Shown here piece by piece: positions 6,683 through 12,223 of a stretch of 12,223 bases of DNA; positions within the stretch are counted from its first letter, which is position 1, and every line of letters begins with the position of its first letter. This stretch comes from an uncultured Lachnospiraceae bacterium (GTDB taxonomy: Bacteria; Bacillota_A; Clostridia; Lachnospirales; Lachnospiraceae): contig CAJUOF010000007.1 of NCBI GenBank assembly GCA_910587905.1, positions 1 through 12,223 of the forward strand, given 5' to 3'. The translations under genes and the position numbers were made by a program. The notes below the pieces were generated by a model, which saw only the letters and a list, made by a program, of their open reading frames with translations, was not told the DNA's origin and ran no database searches.

Positions 6683-6706
6683 TCCCCGCAGCGTAAGCTG
6701 CGGGGA
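6683..6706 (+). repeat. GNRA-capped hairpin after hydA
   Basis: A perfect 10-bp stem (CCCCGCAGC at 6684-6692 with GCTGCGGGG at 6697-6705, plus a closing T-A) is capped by the stable GUAA tetraloop. Only a weak AAGATTT follows, so it is a poor intrinsic terminator. It lies 33 bases past the hydA stop and could protect the 3' end of the mRNA or help the larger terminator downstream. Confidence 0.55.
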
Positions 6707-6722
6707 AGATTTGGAATGAAGA

Positions 6723-6820
6723 AAGGAGCAGGCCTCCCCAATTTCCATGGACAAACAGTTGACGTGTTTTCCGTCATGTCTGCGATGGAAAGTTCGGCGG
6801 CCTGCTTCTTATTATTTATA
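6723..6820 (+). terminator. Long structured intrinsic terminator of hydCBA
   Basis: An outer stem of about 12 bp (AAGGAGCAGGCC at 6723-6734 with GGCCTGCTTCTT at 6799-6810, one G-U) encloses TTTCCAT (6742-6748) / ATGGAAA (6785-6791), GACA (6750-6753) / TGTC (6777-6780) and TGACG (6760-6764) / CGTCA (6772-6776). It is followed by the T-rich run TTCTTATTATTTATATTTT. The position after hydA fits termination of the operon. It ends against the convergent regulator gene, whose stop is at 6823-6825. At nearly 90 nt the hairpin is far longer than a typical terminator. Confidence 0.55.
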
Positions 6821-6822
6821 TT

Positions 6823-7449
6823 TTAAATGCTGATGATGTCCGCTTTTAGGAGACTGACAGCCAATTCCAGATTGTCCTGTCGGATGGCTTCCAGAATGGA
6901 ACCATGGAAGGCCGGCACCTCGTGGAACTGCCTGGAATGGTACTCCGCCCAGCGGGTCTGTGCATAGGCCCTGGTCTGGAGAGTCATGGCGGACCGGAGA
7001 AGCTGATAAGCATATTGGTTGCCATATAACTCGAAGAAGGCTAAATGGAACCGGATGTTGTCGTTCCAGTGGGTGATTGCGTCTGTTTTTTCTTTTCTCT
7101 TTAAATCTTTTAGGTTGGCGATTTCCAGTTCCTTTATGGTCTCCGGAGTGAACATCCCCCAGTTTTCCGTCATGAAACCGCATTCCAGAACACAGCGGTA
7201 GGACTTGGTATTTGCCACATCCTCTTCGGTGAGGGGAGTGATTTTATAACCATAATAGGGAATGCTGTATAAAATTTTCTCTCCGCACAGTTCTACCAGC
7301 GCCTCACGGATCGGAGCGCGGCTGACATTGAACTTCTCCATCAGCCCTTTTTCGTTGAACACGTGGTCCGGAGGATAAACGCCGAGCAGGATGTCGTTGT
7401 AGATAGAGTCGTAAATCTGATCTTTTAAGCTGGTATTGTTTGTACTCAT
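6823..7449 (-). CDS. GntR-family transcriptional regulator, FCD (FadR) type
   Basis: This is a 208-residue DNA-binding regulator. Residues 8-71 form the winged helix-turn-helix: LKDQIYDSIYNDILLGVYPP, then the recognition region LMEKFNVSRAPIREALVELC and the wing ILYSIPYYGYKI. From about 75 onward it is the all-helical FCD ligand domain, with NIRFHLAFFELYGN (H135) and HEVPAFHGSILEAI (H176, H182) placing histidines where FCD proteins often hold a metal for a carboxylate effector. The usual Asp four residues before H135 is Asn131. The start ATG 7447-7449 has GGGGAG seven bases upstream. It is convergent with hydCBA and divergent from the 6S/SpoIID side. FCD regulators usually control sugar-acid or organic-acid use; the ligand and targets cannot be read here. 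Confidence 0.88.
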   Translation of the reverse strand: MSTNNTSLKDQIYDSIYNDILLGVYPPDHVFNEKGLMEKFNVSRAPIREALVELCGEKILYSIPYYGYKITPLTEEDVANTKSYRCVLECGFMTENWGMFTPETIKELEIANLKDLKRKEKTDAITHWNDNIRFHLAFFELYGNQYAYQLLRSAMTLQTRAYAQTRWAEYHSRQFHEVPAFHGSILEAIRQDNLELAVSLLKADIISI

Positions 7450-7461
7450 TGCCGTCTCCCC

Positions 7462-7494
7462 TGTAAAAAGCCGATTTTCAGTTCTTGTAAAAAG
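7462..7494. repeat. Paired TGTAAAAAG boxes in the gntR leader
   Basis: The 9-bp word TGTAAAAAG occurs twice (7462-7470 and 7486-7494), 24 bp apart, between the gntR promoter and its start codon. A direct repeat at just over two helical turns is a reasonable autoregulatory operator, but FadR-type sites are normally dyads, so this is a weak inference. Confidence 0.35.
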
Positions 7495-7507
7495 TCAAAG
7501 CGCTTCT

Positions 7508-7536
7508 AGTATAAACGAAAGCAACTGTTTTGTCAA
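7508..7536 (-). promoter_or_regulatory. Sigma-A promoter of the GntR/FCD regulator
   Basis: On the minus strand TTGACA (7536-7531) and TATACT (7513-7508) are separated by exactly 17 bp. Transcription would begin near 7501, giving a leader of about 50 bases that contains the repeated TGTAAAAAG boxes. Confidence 0.8.
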
Positions 7537-7615
7537 TGAAAGTATCAGAGATGTCACGGCCAAAGGATAAAAGGTGAAAAAAATCCGTTTCCTGCAAATT
7601 TGCCAGAAATTTCCC

Positions 7616-7644
7616 TTGTCAGATAAGGGCTTCTGGTATATAAT
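7616..7644 (+). promoter_or_regulatory. Sigma-A promoter of the 6S-like RNA
   Basis: TTGTCA (7616-7621), a 17-bp spacer and a perfect TATAAT (7639-7644). The start is expected near 7651. No open frame follows, only structured sequence to a terminator, which marks an RNA gene. Confidence 0.8.
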
Positions 7645-7650
7645 AGCTAA

Positions 7651-7862
7651 TAGAAAAAACGCTTTGTACTTCTACCTGGAATGTTCGATAATTCCTGTAT
7701 GTTTTGAACCTACAGATTGTAATACGGGATTCCTATATTAATAAGTGGATGTCGGGCCTCCATAGAGTGGATGGCAGAAATTTATTTGCGGTTGCCCAAC
7801 CTGGCGAGGGCTAGGAATCAAAAGTGCAGGAACCGGCATTTCGGGGGAATACGAAAGATAAG
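7651..7862 (+). ncRNA. ssrS: Probable 6S RNA
   Basis: 6S RNA mimics an open promoter and binds the sigma-A RNA polymerase holoenzyme, lowering transcription in stationary phase. Here a non-coding transcript with its own promoter and terminator folds as a rod. Closing stems are CTTTGTA (7662-7668) / TACGAAAG (7850-7857), CCTGGAATG (7675-7683) / CATTTCGGG (7837-7845) and TTCCTG (7692-7697) / CAGGAA (7827-7832). A large asymmetric bubble follows (7698-7727 versus 7820-7826). Then come GATTCCTA (7728-7735) / TAGGAATC (7812-7819) and an apical domain with small hairpins, including GGTT-GCCC-AACC. This closing stem, bubble and apical arm is the 6S plan, and the sequence resembles remembered clostridial 6S genes. 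If not 6S, it is another conserved structured RNA. Confidence 0.68.
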
Positions 7863-7898
7863 GACAGCATATTATATTAATAATATGCTGTCTTTTTT
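7863..7898 (+). terminator. Intrinsic terminator of the 6S-like RNA
   Basis: A perfect 13-bp stem, GACAGCATATTAT (7863-7875) with ATAATATGCTGTC (7880-7892), has the loop ATTA and is followed by six T residues (7893-7898). It closes the RNA transcription unit and separates it from the SpoIID gene. Confidence 0.92.
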
Positions 7899-7905
7899 AT
7901 TCGCA

Positions 7906-7972
7906 GCCCCATGCCGCTAGAAGCGGCACATGGGGCGCGCGGCGAGCAGGGAAAAGGATTCTCCCCTGCTCG
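7906..7972 (+). other. Two tandem hairpins in the spoIID-like leader
   Basis: Hairpin A (7906-7936) pairs GCCCCATGCCGCT with AGCGGCA-CA-TGGGGC: 13 bp, an AGA loop and a two-base bulge. Hairpin B (7943-7972) pairs CGAGCAGGG with CCCTGCTCG around a 12-base loop. Neither is followed by a T-tract. Hairpin B ends 10 bases before the AAAGGAGG ribosome site. I see no clear sigma-A promoter between the 6S terminator and the gene, so read-through from the RNA gene or a sporulation sigma factor promoter is possible. Confidence 0.55.
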
Positions 7973-7996
7973 ATTGCACATAAAAGGAGGAACTCC

Positions 7997-10342
7997 ATGA
8001 ACGGTGAACACAGAACAAAAATTTTACAGGCCATCTTTGTCCTTGTGCTCCTTGGAGCGGGGCTTACGGCCTGGGTTTTTCTGGAAGGAGGAGGACAGAG
8101 GATTGGTGTTTCCAGAGCTCTGGCCGCCAGGCAGACGGCCTTGGTGCTGGCGGGAAAGGAGGAGATTGCGGCGGCGGCGGAACAATTTTCTCAGGAAGAT
8201 CGGGAGAATTGGTATGTGCCTTATGCGGAATATCTTTATGAGAGAGGAATATGGGACACAGAGCAGATTCCGGCGGACCGAACAGCCATGGGGGGAGCTT
8301 TGACGTATGAAGATTTGGCGGCTATGGCTGAAAGACTTGACATGAGTGGAGAATTTGAAGAGCTGACAAACGGGCAGGGGAAAAAAGGAAGTGTCACGGA
8401 AGAGGGGTGGCTCTCGTTTTATGAAGCCTTTCTTGCAAAATATGACCCAGAAGGGCAGACCGAAGAATTGGAGCTTGTTTTGGTGGGAACGCCAAACCAG
8501 ATTTCCGGGGCAGGGGCCTGGGAGGTCTACACAGACAGAGGACCTTTTTCCTTTGAGGGGCTGTCCCTGGACAAGCTGGTGGACAGGAGCGTGAAGGCCA
8601 AGGTAAAGGGCGGGGATCTGCTCATGGTGTTGGAGACTGTCTCAGACGAAATTACATATGAAAATGTTTGGATCGATGCATACGAGGACGGGAACTTGAA
8701 TGCTTATCTTTATGGTGTCTGGAGGAATTTTCCTGTCGGAACCGAAGGGGAATCCTGCGGTCAGAACCTGGCGGACCTTACCATGAAGGATGGGAATGTG
8801 AGTGTCATTTCTCTAAAAAAGGAACGGATCCATGGAAAGCTATTGGCCCTGGGAGATACGGAGGCAGAGATTGAGGGCTACGGAAAAGTGCCTTTGGCCG
8901 AACAGTTCCAGGTGATTGAGCGGGTGGGAGGATTTCATGTGCTTCCCAAGGAAAGCTTGACCGTGGGATATGAGCAGGCAGAATATGTGGTGGGTGGAGG
9001 AAAAATTTGCGCGGCCCTGATGGGAGAACATGTGAAAGCTGTGAATATCAGGATACTTTTGACTGACGCTTCGAACAGTTCCCTGTATCACGAGAAGGCA
9101 ACGTTTACCGCAGACAGGGGATTTTCTCTGCTCTATGGAAAAGAGGGAGAGGAACATCATGAGGCGGGAGAGGTGGTGGAACTTCTCCCCGGGGATGAGA
9201 GGCTTTCGGAAGGAAGAGTTCGGATTGTGCCGGAGGAAGGGGGGAAGGTCAATTTTACTTCCTTTTCCAGGAAGCAGGGGGCACCATGGTATGAGGGGAC
9301 GGCTGAGGTGGCCCTCACAGAGTCGGGACTGGTGGTCATCAATGAGGTGGATGTGGAGACTTATCTCTGCTACGTGGTGCCCAGCGAAATGCCGGAGAGC
9401 TACGGGTTGGAAGCGCTGAAAGCTCAGGCTGTCTGTGCCAGAAGCTATGCATACCGTCAGATCATGGGGAGCGCTTACAGTTCCTATGGGGCCCATGTGG
9501 ATGACACGACCAATTTTCAGGTCTATAACAATACGGAGACTGATGAGCTGACCAGACAGGCGGTGAAAGAGACAGAGGGGCAGGTGCTGAGTTACAATGG
9601 AAGCCTGGTGACGGCTTATTACTATGCCAGTTCTTCCGGCTATGGCAATGACATGTCTGTGTGGGGGAGTGACGAGGGGGAAGCTCCTTATCTGAAACGG
9701 ATCTACATGTCCGGAGGGGAGGCACCGGATCTGTCGTCGGAAGCGGCTTTCCGGGACTATTTGGGAAAGACAGATTCCGGAAATTTGGAGTGTTCCGCGC
9801 CCTGGTATCGGTGGGAGACCACCGTGACCCTGGAAGGACTGACGGAGCGGATGAACGGCTTTCTGGCCGGCTATGCCCAAACCCACAGGGAGTTGGTGCG
9901 CTTTCAGGCAGCAGACGGGAACTTTCAACCCTCGACGGGGCAGACCACCATAGGGAGCGTTCGTTCTGTTTCCGTGCAGGCCAGGTCCGTAAGCGGTATG
10001 GCGGAGACCCTTTTGGTGGAGGGAGCGGAAGGAGTGGTGCAGATTGTTCGTTCCGGCCCTATTCGGGCTTTCTTGGGAAATAGGAATGATATCTATACAA
10101 AACAGGACGGAACCACCTCGGACGGGCGTTCCATTTTACCCAGCGCCAGTTTTTGGCTGGAAGAATTAAAGGATGGGGAGACGTTAACCGGCTATATTCT
10201 CCACGGAGGTGGTTTTGGTCATGGCGTAGGCATGAGCCAGACAGGAGCCAGTGCCCTGGCAGGGCAGGGGAAAAGTTATACCGAGATTTTGCAATATTTT
10301 TATCCGGGAACAGAGGTTGGAAATCAGGGGATTCTATTGTAG
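7997..10342 (+). CDS. Membrane-anchored SpoIID/LytB-domain protein with long N-terminal extension
   Basis: SpoIID is a lytic transglycosylase that cleaves peptidoglycan glycan strands during engulfment; LytB/SpoIID-domain relatives act in wall remodelling. This one has 781 residues: a hydrophobic anchor (10-29), an SLH-like stretch (about 51-113, WYVPYAEYLYERGIW then LTYEDLAAMAERL), a 300-residue region of no recognised family, and the SpoIID domain from about 433 to the end. In that domain are VVPSEMP with the likely catalytic Glu464, the EALKAQAVCARSYAYRQ helix, YYYASSSGYG (542-550), VWGSDE and the hallmark HGGGFGHGVGMSQTGASALA (736-755). B. subtilis SpoIID is only about 340 residues. The Cys/His often seen just before SSSG is Tyr-Ala here. 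The start ATG has AAAGGAGG six bases upstream. A vegetative rather than strictly sporulation role is possible. Confidence 0.85.
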   Translation: MNGEHRTKILQAIFVLVLLGAGLTAWVFLEGGGQRIGVSRALAARQTALVLAGKEEIAAAAEQFSQEDRENWYVPYAEYLYERGIWDTEQIPADRTAMGGALTYEDLAAMAERLDMSGEFEELTNGQGKKGSVTEEGWLSFYEAFLAKYDPEGQTEELELVLVGTPNQISGAGAWEVYTDRGPFSFEGLSLDKLVDRSVKAKVKGGDLLMVLETVSDEITYENVWIDAYEDGNLNAYLYGVWRNFPVGTEGESCGQNLADLTMKDGNVSVISLKKERIHGKLLALGDTEAEIEGYGKVPLAEQFQVIERVGGFHVLPKESLTVGYEQAEYVVGGGKICAALMGEHVKAVNIRILLTDASNSSLYHEKATFTADRGFSLLYGKEGEEHHEAGEVVELLPGDERLSEGRVRIVPEEGGKVNFTSFSRKQGAPWYEGTAEVALTESGLVVINEVDVETYLCYVVPSEMPESYGLEALKAQAVCARSYAYRQIMGSAYSSYGAHVDDTTNFQVYNNTETDELTRQAVKETEGQVLSYNGSLVTAYYYASSSGYGNDMSVWGSDEGEAPYLKRIYMSGGEAPDLSSEAAFRDYLGKTDSGNLECSAPWYRWETTVTLEGLTERMNGFLAGYAQTHRELVRFQAADGNFQPSTGQTTIGSVRSVSVQARSVSGMAETLLVEGAEGVVQIVRSGPIRAFLGNRNDIYTKQDGTTSDGRSILPSASFWLEELKDGETLTGYILHGGGFGHGVGMSQTGASALAGQGKSYTEILQYFYPGTEVGNQGILL

Positions 10343-10356
10343 GAGAATTCTATTGC

Positions 10357-10392
10357 AAAAAATTCCTCCCACCGGCTTGCCGGTAGGAGGAA
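10357..10392 (-). terminator. Intrinsic terminator of pfp
   Basis: Read on the minus strand, TTCCTCC-T-ACCGG and CCGGT-G-GGAGGAA pair (7 + 5 bp with one mismatch, loop CAAG) and run into TTTTTTG (10362-10356). On the plus strand the hairpin lacks a T-tract, so it mainly serves pfp; it may still slow the convergent SpoIID transcript, whose gene ends at 10342. Confidence 0.8.
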
Positions 10393-10422
10393 CGATGTTC
10401 AGTCAACGTTTAAAGGAAAATC

Positions 10423-11658
10423 TTATTTCAAGGTGGTTGCCAGATCTAAGAAAGCGGGAAGGCCGTTCACCAGTTTTACGGGGGAAGCGCCCTGGATCAG
10501 AGGAAGGGCGTATTTCACGTAACCGTCGCCGATGTTGGTTCCATGGTCGGTGATCCATTCCGCAGGGAAAGGTTTCTCTTTGTTGCAGACCTCATTGACG
10601 TCGGTGAGCTGGTAGGTGATCTTGTACTCGTCACCAGGCTCCCGGATGAAGGCGACCATCATACCGCTCTTACCTTCCAGAGCCGCCTTTGCAGCCACAG
10701 AACCGGCCATGGCAGCTTCTTCGATATCTGTCGCGGAGGCGAGGGAAGCACCGCATCTCTGGATGATGCTGAATTCCAGGGAACGAACCTTGACGCCAAG
10801 CTTCTCACCGATGAACTCAGACAGATATTTGCCGCTGCCTGTCAGTTTCTTGTGACCGAAGCTGTCCACGGCTCCATCGCCGCCGCCGGCATATTCGCAG
10901 ATAAACTTGCCGTCTTTGTCTGCGATGCCCTCGGAAATGCAGACAACCACGCTGTTGGTTTTTTCCAGACATTTTTTCACGTCGGCCAGGCATTGGTCCA
11001 GATCGAATGCGGTCTCAGGCAGGTAGATCAGATGAGGGGCATCTCCCTCGAACTTTCTTGCCAGGACAGAAGCGGCGGTGAGCCAGCCGGCATGACGGCC
11101 CATGATCTCCACGACCGTGACACAGGGGGCAGCGTAAACTCCCGCATCCAACGCACATTCGCGGACCGTGGTAGCCACATATTTGGCGGCGCTGCCATAG
11201 CCGGGGGTATGGTCGGTGACGATCAAATCGTTGTCGATGGTCTTGGGAACGCCCATGAAGAGAATGCCGGTGCCCACCTTCTCGCCATAGCGGGACAGCT
11301 TGGAAACCGTATCCATGGAATCATTTCCGCCGATGTAGAAGAAATAACCGATATTCATCTCTTCAAATTTCTTGAGAAGCGCAGGGTATACCGGATCGTT
11401 TAAATCCTCCGGAAGCTTAAATCGGCAAGATTTTAAATAAGAAGCGGGAGTGGTCTGTAAAATCTCCAGCTCTTCCCTGCTCAGGTCAGAAAGCGTCGTC
11501 GTCTTTCCGGCCAGGAAGCCTTCAATTCCGTTTACCATACCGTAGATTTTGTCAATCTTCTCAGAACCCAGGAAACCGGTCACAACACCGTAAAGGCTGG
11601 AGTTGATGACGGAGGTAGGGCCGCCGGACTGTCCGACAATGACATTTTTCTTGCTCAT
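10423..11658 (-). CDS. pfp: PPi-type 6-phosphofructokinase
   Basis: It interconverts fructose 6-phosphate and fructose 1,6-bisphosphate in cytoplasmic glycolysis, here probably with pyrophosphate instead of ATP. The 411 residues include the N-terminal GQSGGPTSVINSS (9-21), GGNDSM (110-115), PKTIDND (138-144, catalytic D142), PGYGSAAKY (152-160) and MGRHAGW (186-192). An Asp at 113 in place of the Gly of ATP enzymes (GGDGT) and Lys139 in PKTIDND are the established signatures of PPi dependence; the common PPi motif is GGDDS, with Asn112 here. The start was set at ATG 11656-11658, seven bases after AAGGAGAA; an upstream in-frame TTG at 11688 would bury that site. pfp is divergent from icd. A residual ATP-dependent activity cannot be ruled out from sequence. 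Confidence 0.92.
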   Translation of the reverse strand: MSKKNVIVGQSGGPTSVINSSLYGVVTGFLGSEKIDKIYGMVNGIEGFLAGKTTTLSDLSREELEILQTTPASYLKSCRFKLPEDLNDPVYPALLKKFEEMNIGYFFYIGGNDSMDTVSKLSRYGEKVGTGILFMGVPKTIDNDLIVTDHTPGYGSAAKYVATTVRECALDAGVYAAPCVTVVEIMGRHAGWLTAASVLARKFEGDAPHLIYLPETAFDLDQCLADVKKCLEKTNSVVVCISEGIADKDGKFICEYAGGGDGAVDSFGHKKLTGSGKYLSEFIGEKLGVKVRSLEFSIIQRCGASLASATDIEEAAMAGSVAAKAALEGKSGMMVAFIREPGDEYKITYQLTDVNEVCNKEKPFPAEWITDHGTNIGDGYVKYALPLIQGASPVKLVNGLPAFLDLATTLK

Positions 11659-11704
11659 GTGAAAGTTCTCCTTTACTTGAAAGATCAAAAGTGCATATAG
11701 ATTC

Positions 11705-11718
11705 TATAAAATTTTATA
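11705..11718. promoter_or_regulatory. AT palindrome over the pfp -10 box
   Basis: TATAAAATTTTATA is a perfect 14-bp palindrome covering the pfp -10 (TATAAA on the minus strand, 11718-11713). It could be a repressor site or an accident of AT-rich promoter sequence; no known operator is matched. Confidence 0.3.
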
Positions 11719-11739
11719 CCAAAAACCATGATTTGGCAA
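11713..11739 (-). promoter_or_regulatory. Candidate pfp promoter
   Basis: On the minus strand TTGCCA (11739-11734) and TATAAA (11718-11713) are 15 bp apart, short of the ideal 17, but the -10 carries the extended TG-N motif (TGGTATAAA), which compensates. The leader would be about 50 bases with AAGGAGAA before the start. Confidence 0.55.
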
Positions 11740-11752
11740 GGGTTTTCTTTTG

Positions 11753-11781
11753 TTGACACCGACATCAATTGCGCCTATAAT
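11753..11781 (+). promoter_or_regulatory. Perfect sigma-A consensus promoter of icd
   Basis: TTGACA (11753-11758), exactly 17 bp, and TATAAT (11776-11781): six of six in both boxes at ideal spacing. Transcription should start near 11788, just at the base of the leader hairpin. High constitutive strength is implied unless repressed. Confidence 0.88.
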
Positions 11782-11788
11782 GAAAAGG

Positions 11789-11815
11789 CGAAGCGTCCGG
11801 GAGAATGGACCTTCG
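11789..11815 (+). other. Hairpin in the icd 5' leader
   Basis: CGAAG-(C)-GTCC (11789-11798) pairs with GGAC-CTTCG (11807-11815), 9 bp with one bulged C and an 8-base loop. It begins at or next to the predicted transcript end and stops 4 bases before AGGAGG. A 5'-terminal stem of this kind can stabilise mRNA; a control role is inference. Confidence 0.5.
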
Positions 11816-11832
11816 TTTCAGGAGGATAATTG

Positions 11833-12223
11833 ATGATGGAAAAAATCAAAATGCAAAATCCCATCGTGGAGATGGATGGAGACGAGATGACCCGCGTTTT
11901 GTGGAAGATGATCAAGGAGGAACTTCTGCTTCCTTTTGTGGAGTTAAAAACGGAATATTATGATCTGGGGCTTAAACACCGGGATGAGTCGGAGGATCAT
12001 GTGACGGAGGCGGCGGCCAGAGCCACGAAGAAATATAAGGTGGCGGTCAAATGTGCCACCATCACTCCCAATGCGGACCGGGTGAAGGAATATGGTCTCA
12101 GGGGGATGTGGAAGAGCCCCAACGGAACCATCCGGGCGATTCTGGACGGCACCGTGTTCCGTGCGCCGATCATTGTGAAAGGCATCGAGCCCTACGTCAA
12201 AACCTGGAAAAAGCCCATCACCA
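11833..12223 (+). CDS. icd: NADP-dependent isocitrate dehydrogenase, N-terminal part (runs off window)
   Basis: It oxidatively decarboxylates isocitrate to 2-oxoglutarate, giving NADPH and the carbon skeleton for glutamate. The 130 visible codons read MMEKIKMQNPIVEMDGDEMT, then RVLWKMIKEELLLPFVELKT, EYYDLGLKHRDES, KVAVKCATITPNADRVKEY, MWKSPNGTIRAILDGTVFR and PIIVKGIEPYV..WKKPIT. This is the homodimeric, eukaryote-like IDH type (VEMDGDEMTR, ATITPN, KSPNGTIRxxLDGTVFR) and not the E. coli type. The substrate-binding SPNGT motif is intact. ATG 11833 lies 7 bases after AGGAGG; the adjacent ATG 11836 is the alternative. The C-terminal two thirds lie beyond the window. It is divergent from pfp and has its own consensus promoter. 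Confidence 0.94.
   Translation, partial: MMEKIKMQNPIVEMDGDEMTRVLWKMIKEELLLPFVELKTEYYDLGLKHRDESEDHVTEAAARATKKYKVAVKCATITPNADRVKEYGLRGMWKSPNGTIRAILDGTVFRAPIIVKGIEPYVKTWKKPIT

Noticed and set aside
6683..6706. The GNRA hairpin as the terminator of the convergent regulator gene
   Set aside because: On the minus strand it lies about 120 bases past the stop and is followed only by a weak CTTTTA run, not a T-tract.
6747..6833. A 28-codon frame starting at an ATG inside the long terminator hairpin
   Set aside because: It lies within the paired structure, has no ribosome site before the ATG and reads into the T-rich tail.
8840..9928. A 362-codon open frame antisense to the SpoIID-like gene
   Set aside because: No ribosome site, no recognisable domain, and it overlaps the conserved catalytic region of the plus-strand gene.
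10543..11403. A 286-codon open frame antisense to pfp
   Set aside because: Complement of a strongly conserved enzyme gene, with no motif and no upstream ribosome site.
1..12223. CRISPR arrays, tRNA or rRNA genes, phage genes, toxin-antitoxin pairs or a new defence system
   Set aside because: No regularly spaced repeats, no tRNA/rRNA motifs and no paired small genes were seen; all larger frames have a recognised metabolic, regulatory or mobile-element identity.

Overview
The window looks like a chromosome segment from a gut-type anaerobic Firmicute, most likely a Lachnospiraceae relative. The evidence is moderate GC, strong AGGAGG-type ribosome sites, an NAD-linked trimeric [FeFe]-hydrogenase operon, a PPi-type phosphofructokinase, a eukaryote-like NADP isocitrate dehydrogenase, a SpoIID/LytB protein and pectin-degradation debris. 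Species cannot be fixed from this sequence alone.

Left part (1-2253), accessory and scarred. The C-terminal part of a GH105 unsaturated rhamnogalacturonyl hydrolase on the minus strand is cut off near 523. It abuts the tail of a TnpW-like transposon protein on the plus strand (525-683). This is followed by a decayed IS3-family element (about 690-1348) with an internal deletion, a small insertion and loss of its whole catalytic domain. An intact aminoglycoside-phosphotransferase-like gene (1459-2253) follows; its start codon overlaps the stop of the broken transposase frame.

Middle part (2254-6820), core energy metabolism. An AT-rich control region carries a Rex-like palindrome and an extended -10 promoter. 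It leads into hydC-hydB-hydA, three tightly packed genes for a probable electron-bifurcating [FeFe]-hydrogenase that would couple NADH and reduced ferredoxin to H2. The operon ends at an unusually long structured terminator. A convergent GntR/FCD regulator (6823-7449, minus) lies beyond it, with a consensus promoter and a repeated 9-bp box in its leader.

Right part (7560-12223). A free-standing RNA gene with its own consensus promoter and perfect terminator folds as a long closing stem, a large bubble and an apical domain; I read it as 6S RNA. Two further hairpins precede a 781-residue membrane-anchored SpoIID/LytB protein with a long extracellular extension. Convergent to it is pfp (10423-11658, minus). 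pfp and icd (11833 to the window end, partial) are divergent and share a 174-bp control region; icd has a perfect sigma-A consensus promoter.

Functional picture: redox balancing (hydrogenase, probably under Rex), PPi-linked glycolysis, 2-oxoglutarate/NADPH supply and a global transcription regulator RNA sit together. The left end records repeated mobile-element insertion and decay that left a possible antibiotic-modifying kinase next to a core operon. No complete novel system is evident. The best leads are the regulatory RNAs and sites, the SpoIID extension and the aph/transposase junction.
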